61,145 nucleotides of DNA, from contig JAJCXX010000023.1 in the NCBI GenBank assembly GCA_029263195.1, positions 1 through 61,145 on the forward strand, written 5' to 3'. Numbering within the stretch: the stretch's first letter is position 1; each line of letters opens with the position of its first letter. The notes beneath the pieces are model-generated. The model did no database searches, was not told the DNA's origin, and saw only the letters and a program-made list of their open reading frames with translations. The stretch comes from Acidimicrobiales bacterium (GTDB taxonomy: Bacteria > Actinomycetota > Acidimicrobiia > Acidimicrobiales > Aldehydirespiratoraceae). Of the stretch, positions 46,179 to 54,830 are shown piece after piece. A program made the translations under genes and the position numbers.

Positions 46179-46289
46179 ATGGGATTGGACCCCACCAGGC
46201 CTCAACGCCGTCGACCTACCGACTACCTCTACGTAGCAGCAGCGCTGCTCGTGGTGGTCGTGCTGCTGCTCTGGGCCGTGGGGGCGTAG
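46179..46289 (+). CDS. Tiny membrane protein, 36 aa
   Basis: ATG to TAG encodes 36 residues: a basic N-terminus (MGLDPTRPQRRRPTDY) and one hydrophobic helix (VAAALLVVVVLLLWAV). It is too regular to be chance: positive-inside charges directly precede an uninterrupted 18-20 residue helix. Its stop shares a base with the next start (TAGTG), showing translational coupling to the zinc-ribbon-like protein. GATACT lies six bases before the ATG, so the mRNA may be leaderless. Function unknown. Confidence 0.68.
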   Translation: MGLDPTRPQRRRPTDYLYVAAALLVVVVLLLWAVGA

Positions 46290-46498
46290 TGGACGATCCG
46301 GAGGCCTACGGCGAGGTCGAGGTGCGATTCATGCAGCCGTTTCAGGCCACCAAGGCCTACCTGTGCCCGAACTGCAACCGCGACATCCCGCCAGGAACCG
46401 GCCATTGGGTGGTCGTGCCGGTGGGCGAACCTGATCTCCGACGCCACTGGCATCGAGGGTGCTGGGACGGCCGTAAGACCCGAAACCGTCCGCGCTGA
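46289..46498 (+). CDS. Small zinc-ribbon-like protein, actinobacterial
   Basis: A 69-residue protein with a Cys/His set suited to bind zinc: CPNCN near residue 26, then HWVVVP, RRHWHRGCW. It resembles short actinobacterial proteins often labelled 'ATP/GTP-binding' without evidence; I would call it zinc-binding only. GTG 46289 overlaps the stop of the tiny membrane protein. It converges with yraN eight bases away. Confidence 0.75.
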   Translation: MDDPEAYGEVEVRFMQPFQATKAYLCPNCNRDIPPGTGHWVVVPVGEPDLRRHWHRGCWDGRKTRNRPR

Positions 46499-46506
46499 CC
46501 CCACGA

Positions 46507-46848
46507 TCAGAAGGCCGCTTCGATCACGTCGATGCGCGGCCCGACCACGGTCGCCACGTCGAACCGCAGCTTCCCGCGTAGTTCGTGGGAGTCGAGCCAG
46601 CTAATGGCGGTTCGGCGAAGGAATCGCTGTTTGCGGTGGTCGACGGCTTCGGCCCCATGACCGAATCGGTCCGATGATCGGGTCTTGACCTCGCAGAAGA
46701 CGATCTCGTCGTCGCGTGTGAGCACGAGATCGAGCTCGCCACCACGCACGCGCCAGTTTCGATCGACGACCACATAGCCGGCAGTCTCGTAGTGGCGGGC
46801 CACCTGGGCTTCGCCCCATCTACCCAATGCAACTCGCGATTTGTCCAC
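46507..46848 (-). CDS. yraN: YraN / UPF0102 endonuclease-like protein
   Basis: A 113-residue restriction-endonuclease-fold protein with the PD-(D/E)xK core intact: GELDLVLTRDDEIVFCEVKTRSS. LGRWGEAQVARHYETAGY at the N-terminus is also typical. GTG 46848 is preferred to TTG 46878 because it sits seven bases after a -10 box and gives the usual family length. Neighbouring rplS/trmD genes are its normal company. The biological role is not established. Confidence 0.9.
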   Translation of the reverse strand: MDKSRVALGRWGEAQVARHYETAGYVVVDRNWRVRGGELDLVLTRDDEIVFCEVKTRSSDRFGHGAEAVDHRKQRFLRRTAISWLDSHELRGKLRFDVATVVGPRIDVIEAAF

Positions 46849-46855
46849 GCCGCGA

Positions 46856-46861
46856 AAGCTA
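46856..46861 (-). promoter_or_regulatory. -10 box for a leaderless yraN mRNA
   Basis: Minus-strand TAGCTT, then TCGCGGC, then GTG 46848. Confidence 0.55.
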
Positions 46862-46924
46862 GTGACGCCGAGTGACAATGAGGTTTGGATCAGGCCGGGA
46901 CGAGCACCGGCTCGACACGGGGCT

Positions 46925-47272
46925 TCAGTTGAAGCGCTTTTCCTTGACCTTGGCGGCCTTGCCGATTCGGTCGCGTAGGTAGTAGAGCTTGGCTCGACGC
47001 ACGTCGCCGCGACTGGAGACCTCGATCTTCTCGATCACCGGAGCGTGAAGGGGGAAGGTTCGTTCGACCCCGACGCTGAAGCTCATCTTGCGAACGGTGA
47101 AGCTCTCGCGAACACCGCTGCCCTGGCGACGAATCACCACTCCCTCGAAGAGCTGGGTGCGGTGACGGTTGCCCTCGATGACCTTTACGTGCACCTTGAG
47201 CGTGTCGCCCGGCGCGAAGTCGGGGACATCATCACGAAGGTTTTGATTGTCGATCAGATCGGTGGGCTGCAT
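46925..47272 (-). CDS. rplS: 50S ribosomal protein L19
   Basis: A 115-residue protein at the 30S-50S interface. The family blocks [51 protein letters not shown] and [16 protein letters not shown] are present. ATG 47272 gives the usual length and has GGAG nine bases upstream; GTG 47317 would add 15 residues not seen in the family. A -10-like TAGACT (47341-47336, minus strand) suggests its own promoter after trmD. Confidence 0.96.
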   Translation of the reverse strand: MQPTDLIDNQNLRDDVPDFAPGDTLKVHVKVIEGNRHRTQLFEGVVIRRQGSGVRESFTVRKMSFSVGVERTFPLHAPVIEKIEVSSRGDVRRAKLYYLRDRIGKAAKVKEKRFN

Positions 47273-47376
47273 CGCACTGCGCTCCGGCGGGAGAGAATTA
47301 TTGTCCGGCTGGTTCACAGACCAGACCGACGCACGAGTCTAGAGCGACGGTCGCGAGACCCCACCCTCTGAAACCG

Positions 47377-48144
47377 CTACTCGACGGAACGGTTGTCGGT
47401 TTCGGCCAGCAGATCGAATTCGTCGAGCTGACGGCGATCGTCCTCGGTGAGACCACCGCGTGCGGCGATCAAATCGGGGCGGTCGTCGAGTGTGCGGCGA
47501 AGAGCCTGAGCTCGGCGCCATCGCTCGACACGGGCGTGATCCCCGGATCGCAATACCTCCGGCACCTGCCAGCCGCGATACTCACCGGGACGGGTGTAAT
47601 GCGGGTATTCGAGAAGACCGTCACTGAACGACTCATCTCCGGTCGAGTCTGAGTTTCCGAGCACTCCCGGAACCAGTCTTCCGACCGTCTCGAGGATCAG
47701 CAGCGCCGCCACCTCGCCGCCGGCGAGCACCATGTCGCCCACGGAGATCTCACCGTCGACCAAGTGCTCTCGAACTCTCTCGTCGACACCCTCGTAGCGT
47801 CCGCACAGCAAGGAGAACCCGTCGAGGCCGGCCAGTTCCTCGGCCATTGTTTGATCGAAGATTCGTCCCGAGGGCGACAGGTAAAAGAGCGGCCGCGGTG
47901 GGTCGACTGCTTCGACCAAGTCGAACAACGGCTCGGGCTTCATCACCATGCCCGCTCCCCCGCCGAAGGGGGCGTCGTCGACGGTGCGGTGGACATCGGT
48001 GGTGGCATCGCGTGGATCGTGCACCCTCACATCGAGCAGTCCGTCGCGTCGGCCTCGACCGATGACCGATTCACCGGCGAACGAATCAACCATCTCGGGG
48101 AAGATCGTGAAGATGTCGACCCGAAGCGTTCGCGGCTCGGTCAT
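47377..48144 (-). CDS. trmD: tRNA (guanine-37-N1)-methyltransferase
   Basis: A 255-residue SPOUT (knotted) methyltransferase acting on G37 of tRNAs to prevent frameshifting. [56 protein letters not shown] and the [24 protein letters not shown] block are all intact. It overlaps rimM by 4 bp. Confidence 0.97.
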   Translation of the reverse strand: MTEPRTLRVDIFTIFPEMVDSFAGESVIGRGRRDGLLDVRVHDPRDATTDVHRTVDDAPFGGGAGMVMKPEPLFDLVEAVDPPRPLFYLSPSGRIFDQTMAEELAGLDGFSLLCGRYEGVDERVREHLVDGEISVGDMVLAGGEVAALLILETVGRLVPGVLGNSDSTGDESFSDGLLEYPHYTRPGEYRGWQVPEVLRSGDHARVERWRRAQALRRTLDDRPDLIAARGGLTEDDRRQLDEFDLLAETDNRSVE

Positions 48145-48608
48145 GGCGAATCCAGGTCGAACATCCCGTCGGGGACGTCGACCATGATCTTGGTGTTGGG
48201 TTCGAATTCGGTGACGAACCGAACCGGCACCAGCGGCCCAGTGTCGAGTTCGAGAATGTCGGATGCGGGGTTCTCGAGTACCCGCGTAACGGTGCCACGC
48301 TCGACACCGGTCTGATCGACGACCATCGAGCCGATCAACTCATGGACCCACAGCTCGTCGGGGTCGTGGATCGGATCGGCTTGAAGCACCTGGCCTTTGA
48401 GAAGGTCGGCTTGTTCTCGGCCGTCGACACCCGTGAAGACAACGATGTGTCCGTTCTTGTGAGGACGCGACGTTGCGACCGTGAGAGCACGGTCTCCGGC
48501 GAAGAGGGTCGAGCCGGGTGCGACCCGCTCGACTCTGTTGGAGGTGAGAACGACCACGACCTCGCCACGCAATCCGTGGGATCGGGCAACGCGGCCGACG
48601 TCGAGCAT
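48141..48608 (-). CDS. rimM: Ribosome maturation factor RimM
   Basis: A 155-residue two-domain 16S rRNA processing factor: RimM N-domain ([17 protein letters not shown]) and PRC-barrel C-domain ([56 protein letters not shown]). ATG 48608 begins four bases after the khpA stop; the frame is open further upstream but there it overlaps khpA. Confidence 0.95.
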   Translation of the reverse strand: MLDVGRVARSHGLRGEVVVVLTSNRVERVAPGSTLFAGDRALTVATSRPHKNGHIVVFTGVDGREQADLLKGQVLQADPIHDPDELWVHELIGSMVVDQTGVERGTVTRVLENPASDILELDTGPLVPVRFVTEFEPNTKIMVDVPDGMFDLDSP

Positions 48609-48612
48609 CAGC

Positions 48613-48864
48613 TCAGTCGACGAACTCGACCTCGATGTCGGCGTCGGTGTCGGAGTCGTGCCCAGCGGCACGCACGACCGTGCGAATGGCCATGGCCACT
48701 CGACCGCGCTTACCAATGACCCGACCCATGTCTCCGTCGCCGACCGTGACGTCGAGGCGGATGGCGGAGTCGTCTTCGCTCACCGATACGGCGACCGAAT
48801 CGGGGTCGCCGACGATCTGCTTGACGACGAACTCACAAACTGTCTTGGCTGATTCGGCGCTCAT
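48613..48864 (-). CDS. khpA: KH-domain RNA-binding protein KhpA
   Basis: An 83-residue single KH-domain protein with the RNA loop GRVIGKRGRVAMAIRTVV. It lies between rpsP and rimM, the usual place. In Firmicutes KhpA pairs with KhpB (Jag) in cell-division and sRNA roles; no khpB is seen here. It overlaps rpsP by 4 bp. Confidence 0.94.
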   Translation of the reverse strand: MSAESAKTVCEFVVKQIVGDPDSVAVSVSEDDSAIRLDVTVGDGDMGRVIGKRGRVAMAIRTVVRAAGHDSDTDADIEVEFVD

Positions 48865-49268
48865 TCGCCTGCCTCTTTCGTCTCGTCGGCCGCGGGTGCC
48901 TCTTCAGTGGCGGAGGCCTTCTCGGCCGTGGCTTCGGCGGCTTCGGTCTCTCGTGCGAGTTGCTTGGCCGACTTCTTGGCGGGGGCAGCCGGGGCGACAG
49001 CCTCGGTGGCCTCACCAGTGTGGAGCTCCCAGGCACCGGAGATCTTGAGCAGCTTGGCGACACGTTCGGTGGGCTGAGCGCCGACCTTCAGCCAATGGAC
49101 GGCTCGGTCGTTGTCGATCTTGATCACCGACGGCTCCTGGCGAGGCTCGTACGTGCCGAGAATCTCGATGAAGCGCCCATTGCGGGGAGCGCGAGCGTCG
49201 GCGGCGACGACTCGGTATGTCGGTTGCTTCTTCTTACCTACCCGCACGAGGCGGAGCTTGACAGCCAC
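48861..49268 (-). CDS. rpsP: 30S ribosomal protein S16 with Ala/Glu tail
   Basis: Residues 1-80 are S16 (AVKLRLVRVGKKKQPTYRVV, APRNGRFIEILGTYEP, VHWLKVGAQPTERVAKLL). About 50 further residues rich in Ala, Glu and Lys form a tail like that of S2. GTG 49268 has AAGGA six bases upstream. It heads the rpsP-khpA-rimM-trmD operon. Confidence 0.96.
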   Translation of the reverse strand: MAVKLRLVRVGKKKQPTYRVVAADARAPRNGRFIEILGTYEPRQEPSVIKIDNDRAVHWLKVGAQPTERVAKLLKISGAWELHTGEATEAVAPAAPAKKSAKQLARETEAAEATAEKASATEEAPAADETKEAGE

Positions 49269-49345
49269 TTTGATTCCTTGGTGTTTCGATGTTGAGATTC
49301 TTGAGAGTTCGTGAGAGCGCGGCGACGCTGAGCCGCGGCAACCCG

Positions 49346-50776
49346 TCAATTCAATCCGGGGAACCCACCTGTTTCCAACCCCGGAAGCGATAGCGGTTTC
49401 TTGGACACTTGAGCCGGACCCTTCGGAGTGGTGCGTCCACCCTTGCGTCTCTGGCCCTTCTTGGAGCGATTCTTCCCCTTCGCCTTCTTGGTTCCGGAGC
49501 CTGAGAACTGCTTCATCATGCGTCGCATCTGACCGAATTGATCGAGAAGCTGCTTCACGTCGGAGGGCTGCTGGCCGCAGCCGGCAGCGATTCGGCGGCG
49601 GCGGGAACCATCGATCGTGTCGGGGCTGTTTCGTTCGGCCGGGGTCATGGAGTGGATGATCCCCTCGATCCGAGCGAGGTGATTGTCGTCGATCTCGACG
49701 TCGCGGGCTTCCTTGGGTATGCCCGGCATCATGCCCATCAGGTTGGATATCGGACCCATCTTTTTGATCTGCTGCATCTGCTCGAGGAAGTCCTCGAGGG
49801 TGAAGGTGCCTTCGAGAAGCCGAGATGCCGCCTCCTCCGCTTCTTCCTTCTCGTAGGCCTGCTCGGCCTTTTCGATGAGTGTCTCGATGTCGCCCATCCC
49901 GAGAATCCGGCTGGCGAGACGGTCGGGATGAAACGCTTCGAAGTCTTCGAGCTTCTCGCCGGTGGACGCGAAGGCGATCGGGCGGCCGACCACTTCCTTG
50001 ACCGAGATCGCGGCGCCACCTCGGGCGTCGCCATCGAGCTTGGTGAGGATCACGCCGTCGAGCGAGAGAGTCTCGTTGAACGATTGAGCGGTGTTGACGG
50101 CATCCTGGCCGGTCATGGCGTCGATGACCAGGAACGTGTAGTGCGGGTCGACCGCTCCGGAGATACGGCGGACCTGATCCATCATTTCGTGGTCGATGGC
50201 CAGACGGCCGGCCGTGTCGACGATCACGACATCGCGCCCGGTGCGCTCGGCCTCACCGATCGACTTCCCGGCTACGTCGACCGGATCGCCCGGCTCGGAG
50301 AACACGGGCACACCGATCTGAGACCCGAGAGTTCGGAGCTGCTCGACCGCGGCCGGGCGCTGCAGGTCGGCCCCGACCAGCAGCGGGTTGCGACCCTGTT
50401 TCTTGAACCACATGGCGAGCTTGCCGGCGTTGGTGGTCTTGCCTGCACCCTGAAGCCCGGCCATCAACACGACGGTGGGGGGCTTGGAGGCGAAGGTCAC
50501 CTTCATCGACTCGCCGCCGAGGCTGGTCGTGAGCTCCTCCAGGACGATCTTCACGACCTGCTGGGCCGGGTTGAGCGAACTTGAAATGGCTTCGCCCGAG
50601 CATTGCTCGCGAATGCGTCCGACCAGGCTCTTGACCACATCGAGATTGACGTCGGCCTCGAGCAATGCCAGCCGGATCTCTCTGAGCGTCTCGTCGATGT
50701 CGTCCTGGGAAAGAACGCCGCGGCCTCTGACTCGGCTGAATATTCCTTCGAAGCGGTCGGAGAGTGTCTCAAACAT
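49346..50776 (-). CDS. ffh: Signal recognition particle protein Ffh
   Basis: A 476-residue SRP54 GTPase. N domain (FETLSDRFEGIFSRVRGRG), G domain with GLQGAGKTTNAGKLA, VDTAGRLAID and LTKLDGDARGG, and a methionine-rich M domain (FLEQMQQIKKMGPISNLMGMMPG) that binds 4.5S RNA and signal sequences. The C-terminus ends with a basic KKAKGKNRSKKGQRRKGGR stretch. The ATG lies nine bases after a -10-like TACCCT and has no clear ribosome-binding site. No 4.5S RNA gene was recognised in the window. Confidence 0.96.
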   Translation of the reverse strand: MFETLSDRFEGIFSRVRGRGVLSQDDIDETLREIRLALLEADVNLDVVKSLVGRIREQCSGEAISSSLNPAQQVVKIVLEELTTSLGGESMKVTFASKPPTVVLMAGLQGAGKTTNAGKLAMWFKKQGRNPLLVGADLQRPAAVEQLRTLGSQIGVPVFSEPGDPVDVAGKSIGEAERTGRDVVIVDTAGRLAIDHEMMDQVRRISGAVDPHYTFLVIDAMTGQDAVNTAQSFNETLSLDGVILTKLDGDARGGAAISVKEVVGRPIAFASTGEKLEDFEAFHPDRLASRILGMGDIETLIEKAEQAYEKEEAEEAASRLLEGTFTLEDFLEQMQQIKKMGPISNLMGMMPGIPKEARDVEIDDNHLARIEGIIHSMTPAERNSPDTIDGSRRRRIAAGCGQQPSDVKQLLDQFGQMRRMMKQFSGSGTKKAKGKNRSKKGQRRKGGRTTPKGPAQVSKKPLSLPGLETGGFPGLN

Positions 50777-50821
50777 GGTCGGATCAGGGTATCGGTGAAC
50801 GTCCTGAGGAGACCCGAACGT

Positions 50822-51424
50822 ATGGAACCAGACACGGCCGTCAACCGTCAATCATGTGGAATGCTCTTGACCTCCATGGGACGGACACGGTCGGACGAGA
50901 TCGGCGACTGGTTCGATGCCGCGCGTGATGGGTTGATTCGCTACGCCTATCTGATGTGTGGAGACCGCGATCTGGCCGACGAATTGGTGGCCGATGCCGT
51001 AGCTCGATCATGGCCCCGACTCAGGCGCGGCTCCATCGACAATCCAGATGGCTACGTCCGTCGAGTCATCACCACCCGACTCACCGATCGGCGTCGCCAC
51101 GAGGCAGTGCGGTCCCGCTATCTCGCCGATGCCCGGGCCGTGCCGCCCGACGACGTCACCAGCGACGATCAATCGCGGGTGGCCGACCAGTTGACGGTTC
51201 TCGAGCTGCTCGCCGGCCTCCCCGGCGAGCAACGGGCGGTGATCGTTCTCCGCTTTCACGAGGACCGAAGTGAATCCGAGATCGCCGACCTTCTGGAGAT
51301 CGCCCCGGGCACTGTGAAGTCGCGGTGTTCCCGAGCCCTCGAACAGATGCGTCGAGAGCTGCAGGGGCCCGATCCATCGTCCACCGCATCCCCGATGAAC
51401 GGAGCGGCCCCCAGTGACCGATGA
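50822..51424 (+). CDS. ECF sigma factor, SigE-like family
   Basis: A 200-residue ECF sigma factor. Region 2 includes YAYLMCGDRDLADELVADAVARSW (residues about 44-67); region 4 is LLAGLPGEQRAVIVLRFHEDRSESEIADLLEIAPGTVKSRCSRALEQMR. The style matches the actinobacterial SigE (TIGR02983-like) group. ATG 50822 has AGGAG ten bases upstream; ATG 50861 and 50876 are alternatives. It is divergent from ffh with a 45-base gap. It overlaps the next gene by 11 bp, so the downstream membrane protein is the obvious candidate regulator. Confidence 0.87.
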   Translation: MEPDTAVNRQSCGMLLTSMGRTRSDEIGDWFDAARDGLIRYAYLMCGDRDLADELVADAVARSWPRLRRGSIDNPDGYVRRVITTRLTDRRRHEAVRSRYLADARAVPPDDVTSDDQSRVADQLTVLELLAGLPGEQRAVIVLRFHEDRSESEIADLLEIAPGTVKSRCSRALEQMRRELQGPDPSSTASPMNGAAPSDR

Positions 51425-53150
51425 TCCCGATCTCGAATCCCGGCTTCGACATGGGATGGACAGAGCCGTCGCTGGCGTTCACGCCGCGGATTCGCTCAGC
51501 GCCGAGGTTACGTCACGACGGCTGGCCCGCCGCCGCCGACGAGCTGCATTCGGGGCCGTTCCGATGGTGATCCTGCTGGGCGGACTCGGCTGGGCACTGA
51601 ACTCCGGGGGCGATCCGGTGTCGAACAATGTCGCTTCGGTCCCGGCCGCGACGACCTCAACGACCTCGCCTGACAGCACTGTCGACACCGCCGAGCCGCG
51701 CATCGAATCCAGCCCTCTACTCGATGCATTGTCCGAGCTGGGTGTCAGTCTCGACGCATCGCCTGCCGCGGCGTGGAAACTGCGCGACGACACATGGTGT
51801 GGTGTGGCTCGGGACCCGTTGGGCATCATTTCCGAACCAAGGGACCGTGGTCCGCTCACCTGCTTCATCGCTGCCCACGAGGACAACAACCAGGCCGCGG
51901 TGATGGTGTACTCAACCTTCACGGACGAGGGCGACCCGATCATTTGGGTGTACCGCACGATTCCCAGCGACCCATCCGTCGCGGTGCTCTACGACGCGAC
52001 ACGCGACCAATTCGGCTCCGGCACATGGGAAGCGGAGCTGTGTGAGACTGCTGCAGACGCATCTCCGTTCGCGCTCGACGATGCCCCGCCGCTCATGTAC
52101 CCCTTCGTGGACGGATGCAGAAACGTCGACGCATTGACGCTGTACGACGACTGGTTGAGCCCCGAGCGACCAACGGCGTCAACCGGAAGTGCCATACCCC
52201 CGACGGCCGGAGTGGACGGACCGCTACTCATTCACCCACTTCCGCTCGCTGTGGTCGGCGATGAGCTCGACCTGGAGATCGACCTGCTCGAGCAATTCGA
52301 AGAAGACAGCGACGGTGACCGCCGACTCCGTGACGCCGTGGCCGATTCGGCCACGGTGTGGGCGTGGTCCGCCGAACCCGCCCCTTCGGCGCTACGGATG
52401 TCCGCCAGACTCGGGACGGCATCGATCATCGGCAACACTCTCAGGATCGTCGGCCGGGTCCCAACCGAGCTGGTGCGACTCGACGGAACGGAGTTCTCCG
52501 ACGCCGTATTTGTGCCCGTCACGGGCGAGACGCTCATCATCCGCCTCGGAAGCCCTCACGGGCCGTCCGCGTTAGACGCGATCCTCTCGTCCCTCGTGGT
52601 CGATGCAGACAACGATCCAAATCCGCCGACGGATCCGCTACCGGCAACAGAGTCCAGCCGGTCCATCCTGCGCCCGGACGGTCTGGCCGACCTCCGATTC
52701 GACACGCCGCGCGAAGAAGTCATTGCGGCGCTGACGGCAACGTTCGGCAACCCGGACGCGCAGGGACCAGAACCCAGAATCACATGCGTGGATGAGTGGA
52801 CCGTTGTGTGGGGCGGATTAACTGTCGCCTTCGACAGCGACGGCACGCCCACCGAGATGCCGACATTCTCGGCATGGCGGTACTCCGATTTGGATACGGC
52901 CAAAGCCGAGGTCTCGTCGACAACCGGATTGGCCACACCCGAGGGCATCACCCTCGGCGCGCCCGCCGGTGCTCTACGCCTGATTCCAGGGCTCACCTTC
53001 GCCGGCGGATACGACTCGATGAGGGTCGAACGCTGGCGCCTCGGTCCCCTTGGCGGGAGCGTTTCTGATGACGTCACGACCCCAAATGGCGCGATCGTGA
53101 TGTCGATTTCTGCGGCGCGGCGACAAAGTCCCGACTTGTCAGTCTGCTGA
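51414..53150 (+). CDS. Single-pass membrane protein, possible anti-sigma partner
   Basis: A 578-residue protein with a 40-residue basic cytoplasmic N-terminus (LARRRRRAAFG at its end), one transmembrane helix (about 41-60) and a large extracytoplasmic part starting with a Ser/Thr linker. Residues from about 425 (GLADLRFDTPREEVIAALTATFGNP ... CVDEWTVVWGGLTVAF) form a distinct C-terminal module. No HxxxCxxC zinc anti-sigma motif is visible in the N-terminal part. The 11-bp overlap with the sigma gene and the topology suggest a sigma-sensing pair; direct binding is inference. GGAG lies nine bases before the GTG. Confidence 0.7.
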   Translation: MTDDPDLESRLRHGMDRAVAGVHAADSLSAEVTSRRLARRRRRAAFGAVPMVILLGGLGWALNSGGDPVSNNVASVPAATTSTTSPDSTVDTAEPRIESSPLLDALSELGVSLDASPAAAWKLRDDTWCGVARDPLGIISEPRDRGPLTCFIAAHEDNNQAAVMVYSTFTDEGDPIIWVYRTIPSDPSVAVLYDATRDQFGSGTWEAELCETAADASPFALDDAPPLMYPFVDGCRNVDALTLYDDWLSPERPTASTGSAIPPTAGVDGPLLIHPLPLAVVGDELDLEIDLLEQFEEDSDGDRRLRDAVADSATVWAWSAEPAPSALRMSARLGTASIIGNTLRIVGRVPTELVRLDGTEFSDAVFVPVTGETLIIRLGSPHGPSALDAILSSLVVDADNDPNPPTDPLPATESSRSILRPDGLADLRFDTPREEVIAALTATFGNPDAQGPEPRITCVDEWTVVWGGLTVAFDSDGTPTEMPTFSAWRYSDLDTAKAEVSSTTGLATPEGITLGAPAGALRLIPGLTFAGGYDSMRVERWRLGPLGGSVSDDVTTPNGAIVMSISAARRQSPDLSVC

Positions 53151-53201
53151 GTTCACATGAGTCGGTTGACGGTGGACATGGCCGACCCGCCATGGCGCCA
53201 C

Positions 53202-53207
53202 TACGGT
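53202..53207 (+). promoter_or_regulatory. -10 box for a leaderless mRNA
   Basis: TACGGT, then CGGCACC, then GTG 53215. The 64-base gap after the previous gene holds nothing else recognisable. Confidence 0.55.
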
Positions 53208-53214
53208 CGGCACC

Positions 53215-53670
53215 GTGAGCCTTTCACCTCGTCAATGGGCGGCCGTAGCGGTCACCGTGGTCGGATTCGGAATCATTGCCGTGATCGTGGCGTCGGGAGG
53301 CGATTCCGATTCTACGGGCGGCGGTGGCTACGACGAGGTCGCCTGGTGTCAGGCGGCGGGTGCCGTCAGCGCGCGCAGCGGTGTTCTCGCCCCCGGTTTC
53401 GGAGGCGATCCCAACTCGGAGCTGATCAATCTCAGCCGGTCGATGGAGGATGCCCAACTCGTGGCCCCGGAGGATCTACGGCCCGAGCTGGCTCGCGTTC
53501 TCGACTGGGCGATCAACATCGATACCGGATTGGCCTCGGGATCCGACCTGGGGACCGCCATCGCCGACGCCTTGGGAGTCACCGACTCGGTCCGCCTCAG
53601 CGCCGCCGTCGACGCGATCAACGAATCGGTGGTGGCCTGCGGTCACTCGCCGATTCCCGCGGCCGGCTGA
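53215..53670 (+). CDS. Small membrane-anchored extracytoplasmic protein
   Basis: A 151-residue protein with one N-terminal hydrophobic helix (AAVAVTVVGFGIIAVIVAS, residues 9-27), a Ser/Gly linker (GGDSDSTGGGGY) and a helical outer domain holding two cysteines (WCQAAG near 45 and VACGHSP near 142) that could form a disulfide. No family is recognised. It converges with ftsY 27 bases away. Confidence 0.72.
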   Translation: MSLSPRQWAAVAVTVVGFGIIAVIVASGGDSDSTGGGGYDEVAWCQAAGAVSARSGVLAPGFGGDPNSELINLSRSMEDAQLVAPEDLRPELARVLDWAINIDTGLASGSDLGTAIADALGVTDSVRLSAAVDAINESVVACGHSPIPAAG

Positions 53671-53697
53671 CCGGTCGGGGTATCGGTCGACCCGTTG

Positions 53698-54789
53698 TCA
53701 GTCGAAGAGCGCGTCGACGAACTCATCTGAGTCGAAGTCGACGAGATCGGCGATGCCCTCTCCGAGGCCCACGAGCTTCACCGGAAGATCGAGTTCGGAG
53801 TGGATCGCCAGAACTATGCCGCCGCGAGCGGAACCGTCGAGCTTGGTGAGCACCACACCGGTGACGTCGACCGCCTCTGCGAACTGACGGGCCTGCGACA
53901 TTCCGTTCTGACCAGTGGTTGCGTCGATGACCAGAAGCGTCTCGGTGACGGTTCCCGCGCCCTTCTCGGCCACCCGACGGACCTTGCTCAGCTCTTCCAT
54001 CAGATTGGTCTTGGTGTGGAGCCTTCCGGCCGTGTCGGCCAGCACCAGATCGGCTCCCCGAGCTGCGGCCCGCTCGACAGCATCGAACACGACCGACGAA
54101 GGGTCGGCGCCGTCGGCGCCGCGCACGATGTCGACCGTGCTTCTTTCGGCCCACAGGGCGAGCTGCTCGGCTGCGGCCGCCCGAAACGTGTCGCCGGCTG
54201 CCAGCACCAGCTGGCGGCCTGCCTCGACCTCACGAGACGCTACCTTGCCGATGGTGGTCGTCTTCCCGACCCCATTGACCCCGACGAACAGCCACACTGC
54301 CGGACCGCCGTCGGCGGTCTCGGCATCGAGGGAGCGATCGAAGCCGCTCAGGCGCTGCTTGATCTCGGCTTTGACGAGCGCGGCGAGTTCGCTCGCATCT
54401 TCGATTCCGTCGACCTCGGAAGTGGATCTGACGGCGCCGACAATGTCGGTGGCGGTGGCCACGCCGGCATCAGCTCGAATGAGCGCCTCCTCGAGCAACT
54501 CCCAGGTCGAGTCGTCGATCGCGCCTCGGCTGAACACCGACCCGAGATAGCCCGACATCGAAGAGCGGGCGTTGGAGAGACGATCCCGGAACGACAGCCG
54601 GACGACCGGCGTCTCGGTTGCGATTCCGTCGTCGGACGCCGCTGGCGCAGCCTCGGGCCGATCGACTCTCGGTGGGGCAGTCGGCGAGCCAACGGCCATC
54701 CGGTCGTCGCCTCGATCGCGCAGCAACACGAACGCCGAAGCTGCGATGAGGCCAAGAGCGGCGATTGCGATTATCAGTGCTAGGAACAT
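53698..54789 (-). CDS. ftsY: Signal recognition particle receptor FtsY
   Basis: A 363-residue SRP receptor. Unlike E. coli FtsY it begins with a membrane helix (FLALIIAIAALGLIAASAFVLL), as in other actinobacteria, followed by a short linker instead of a long acidic A domain. The NG domain has GVNGVGKTTTIGK, AAGDTFRAAAAEQL, LADTAGRLHTK, TTGQNGMSQARQF and LTKLDGSARGG. It partners with Ffh encoded about 3 kb away. ftsY is often next to smc; smc is not in the adjacent sequence here. Confidence 0.96.
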   Translation of the reverse strand: MFLALIIAIAALGLIAASAFVLLRDRGDDRMAVGSPTAPPRVDRPEAAPAASDDGIATETPVVRLSFRDRLSNARSSMSGYLGSVFSRGAIDDSTWELLEEALIRADAGVATATDIVGAVRSTSEVDGIEDASELAALVKAEIKQRLSGFDRSLDAETADGGPAVWLFVGVNGVGKTTTIGKVASREVEAGRQLVLAAGDTFRAAAAEQLALWAERSTVDIVRGADGADPSSVVFDAVERAAARGADLVLADTAGRLHTKTNLMEELSKVRRVAEKGAGTVTETLLVIDATTGQNGMSQARQFAEAVDVTGVVLTKLDGSARGGIVLAIHSELDLPVKLVGLGEGIADLVDFDSDEFVDALFD

Positions 54790-54830
54790 GCCCGGCCGAT
54801 ACTACCGGCGGCCTCGCCACTGATCGGTTG

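Noticed and set aside
46179..46289. The 36-codon frame as only a leader peptide for the zinc-ribbon gene
   Set aside because: It encodes a full basic-hydrophobic membrane protein rather than a regulatory codon run, and no attenuator hairpin follows; still not fully excluded.
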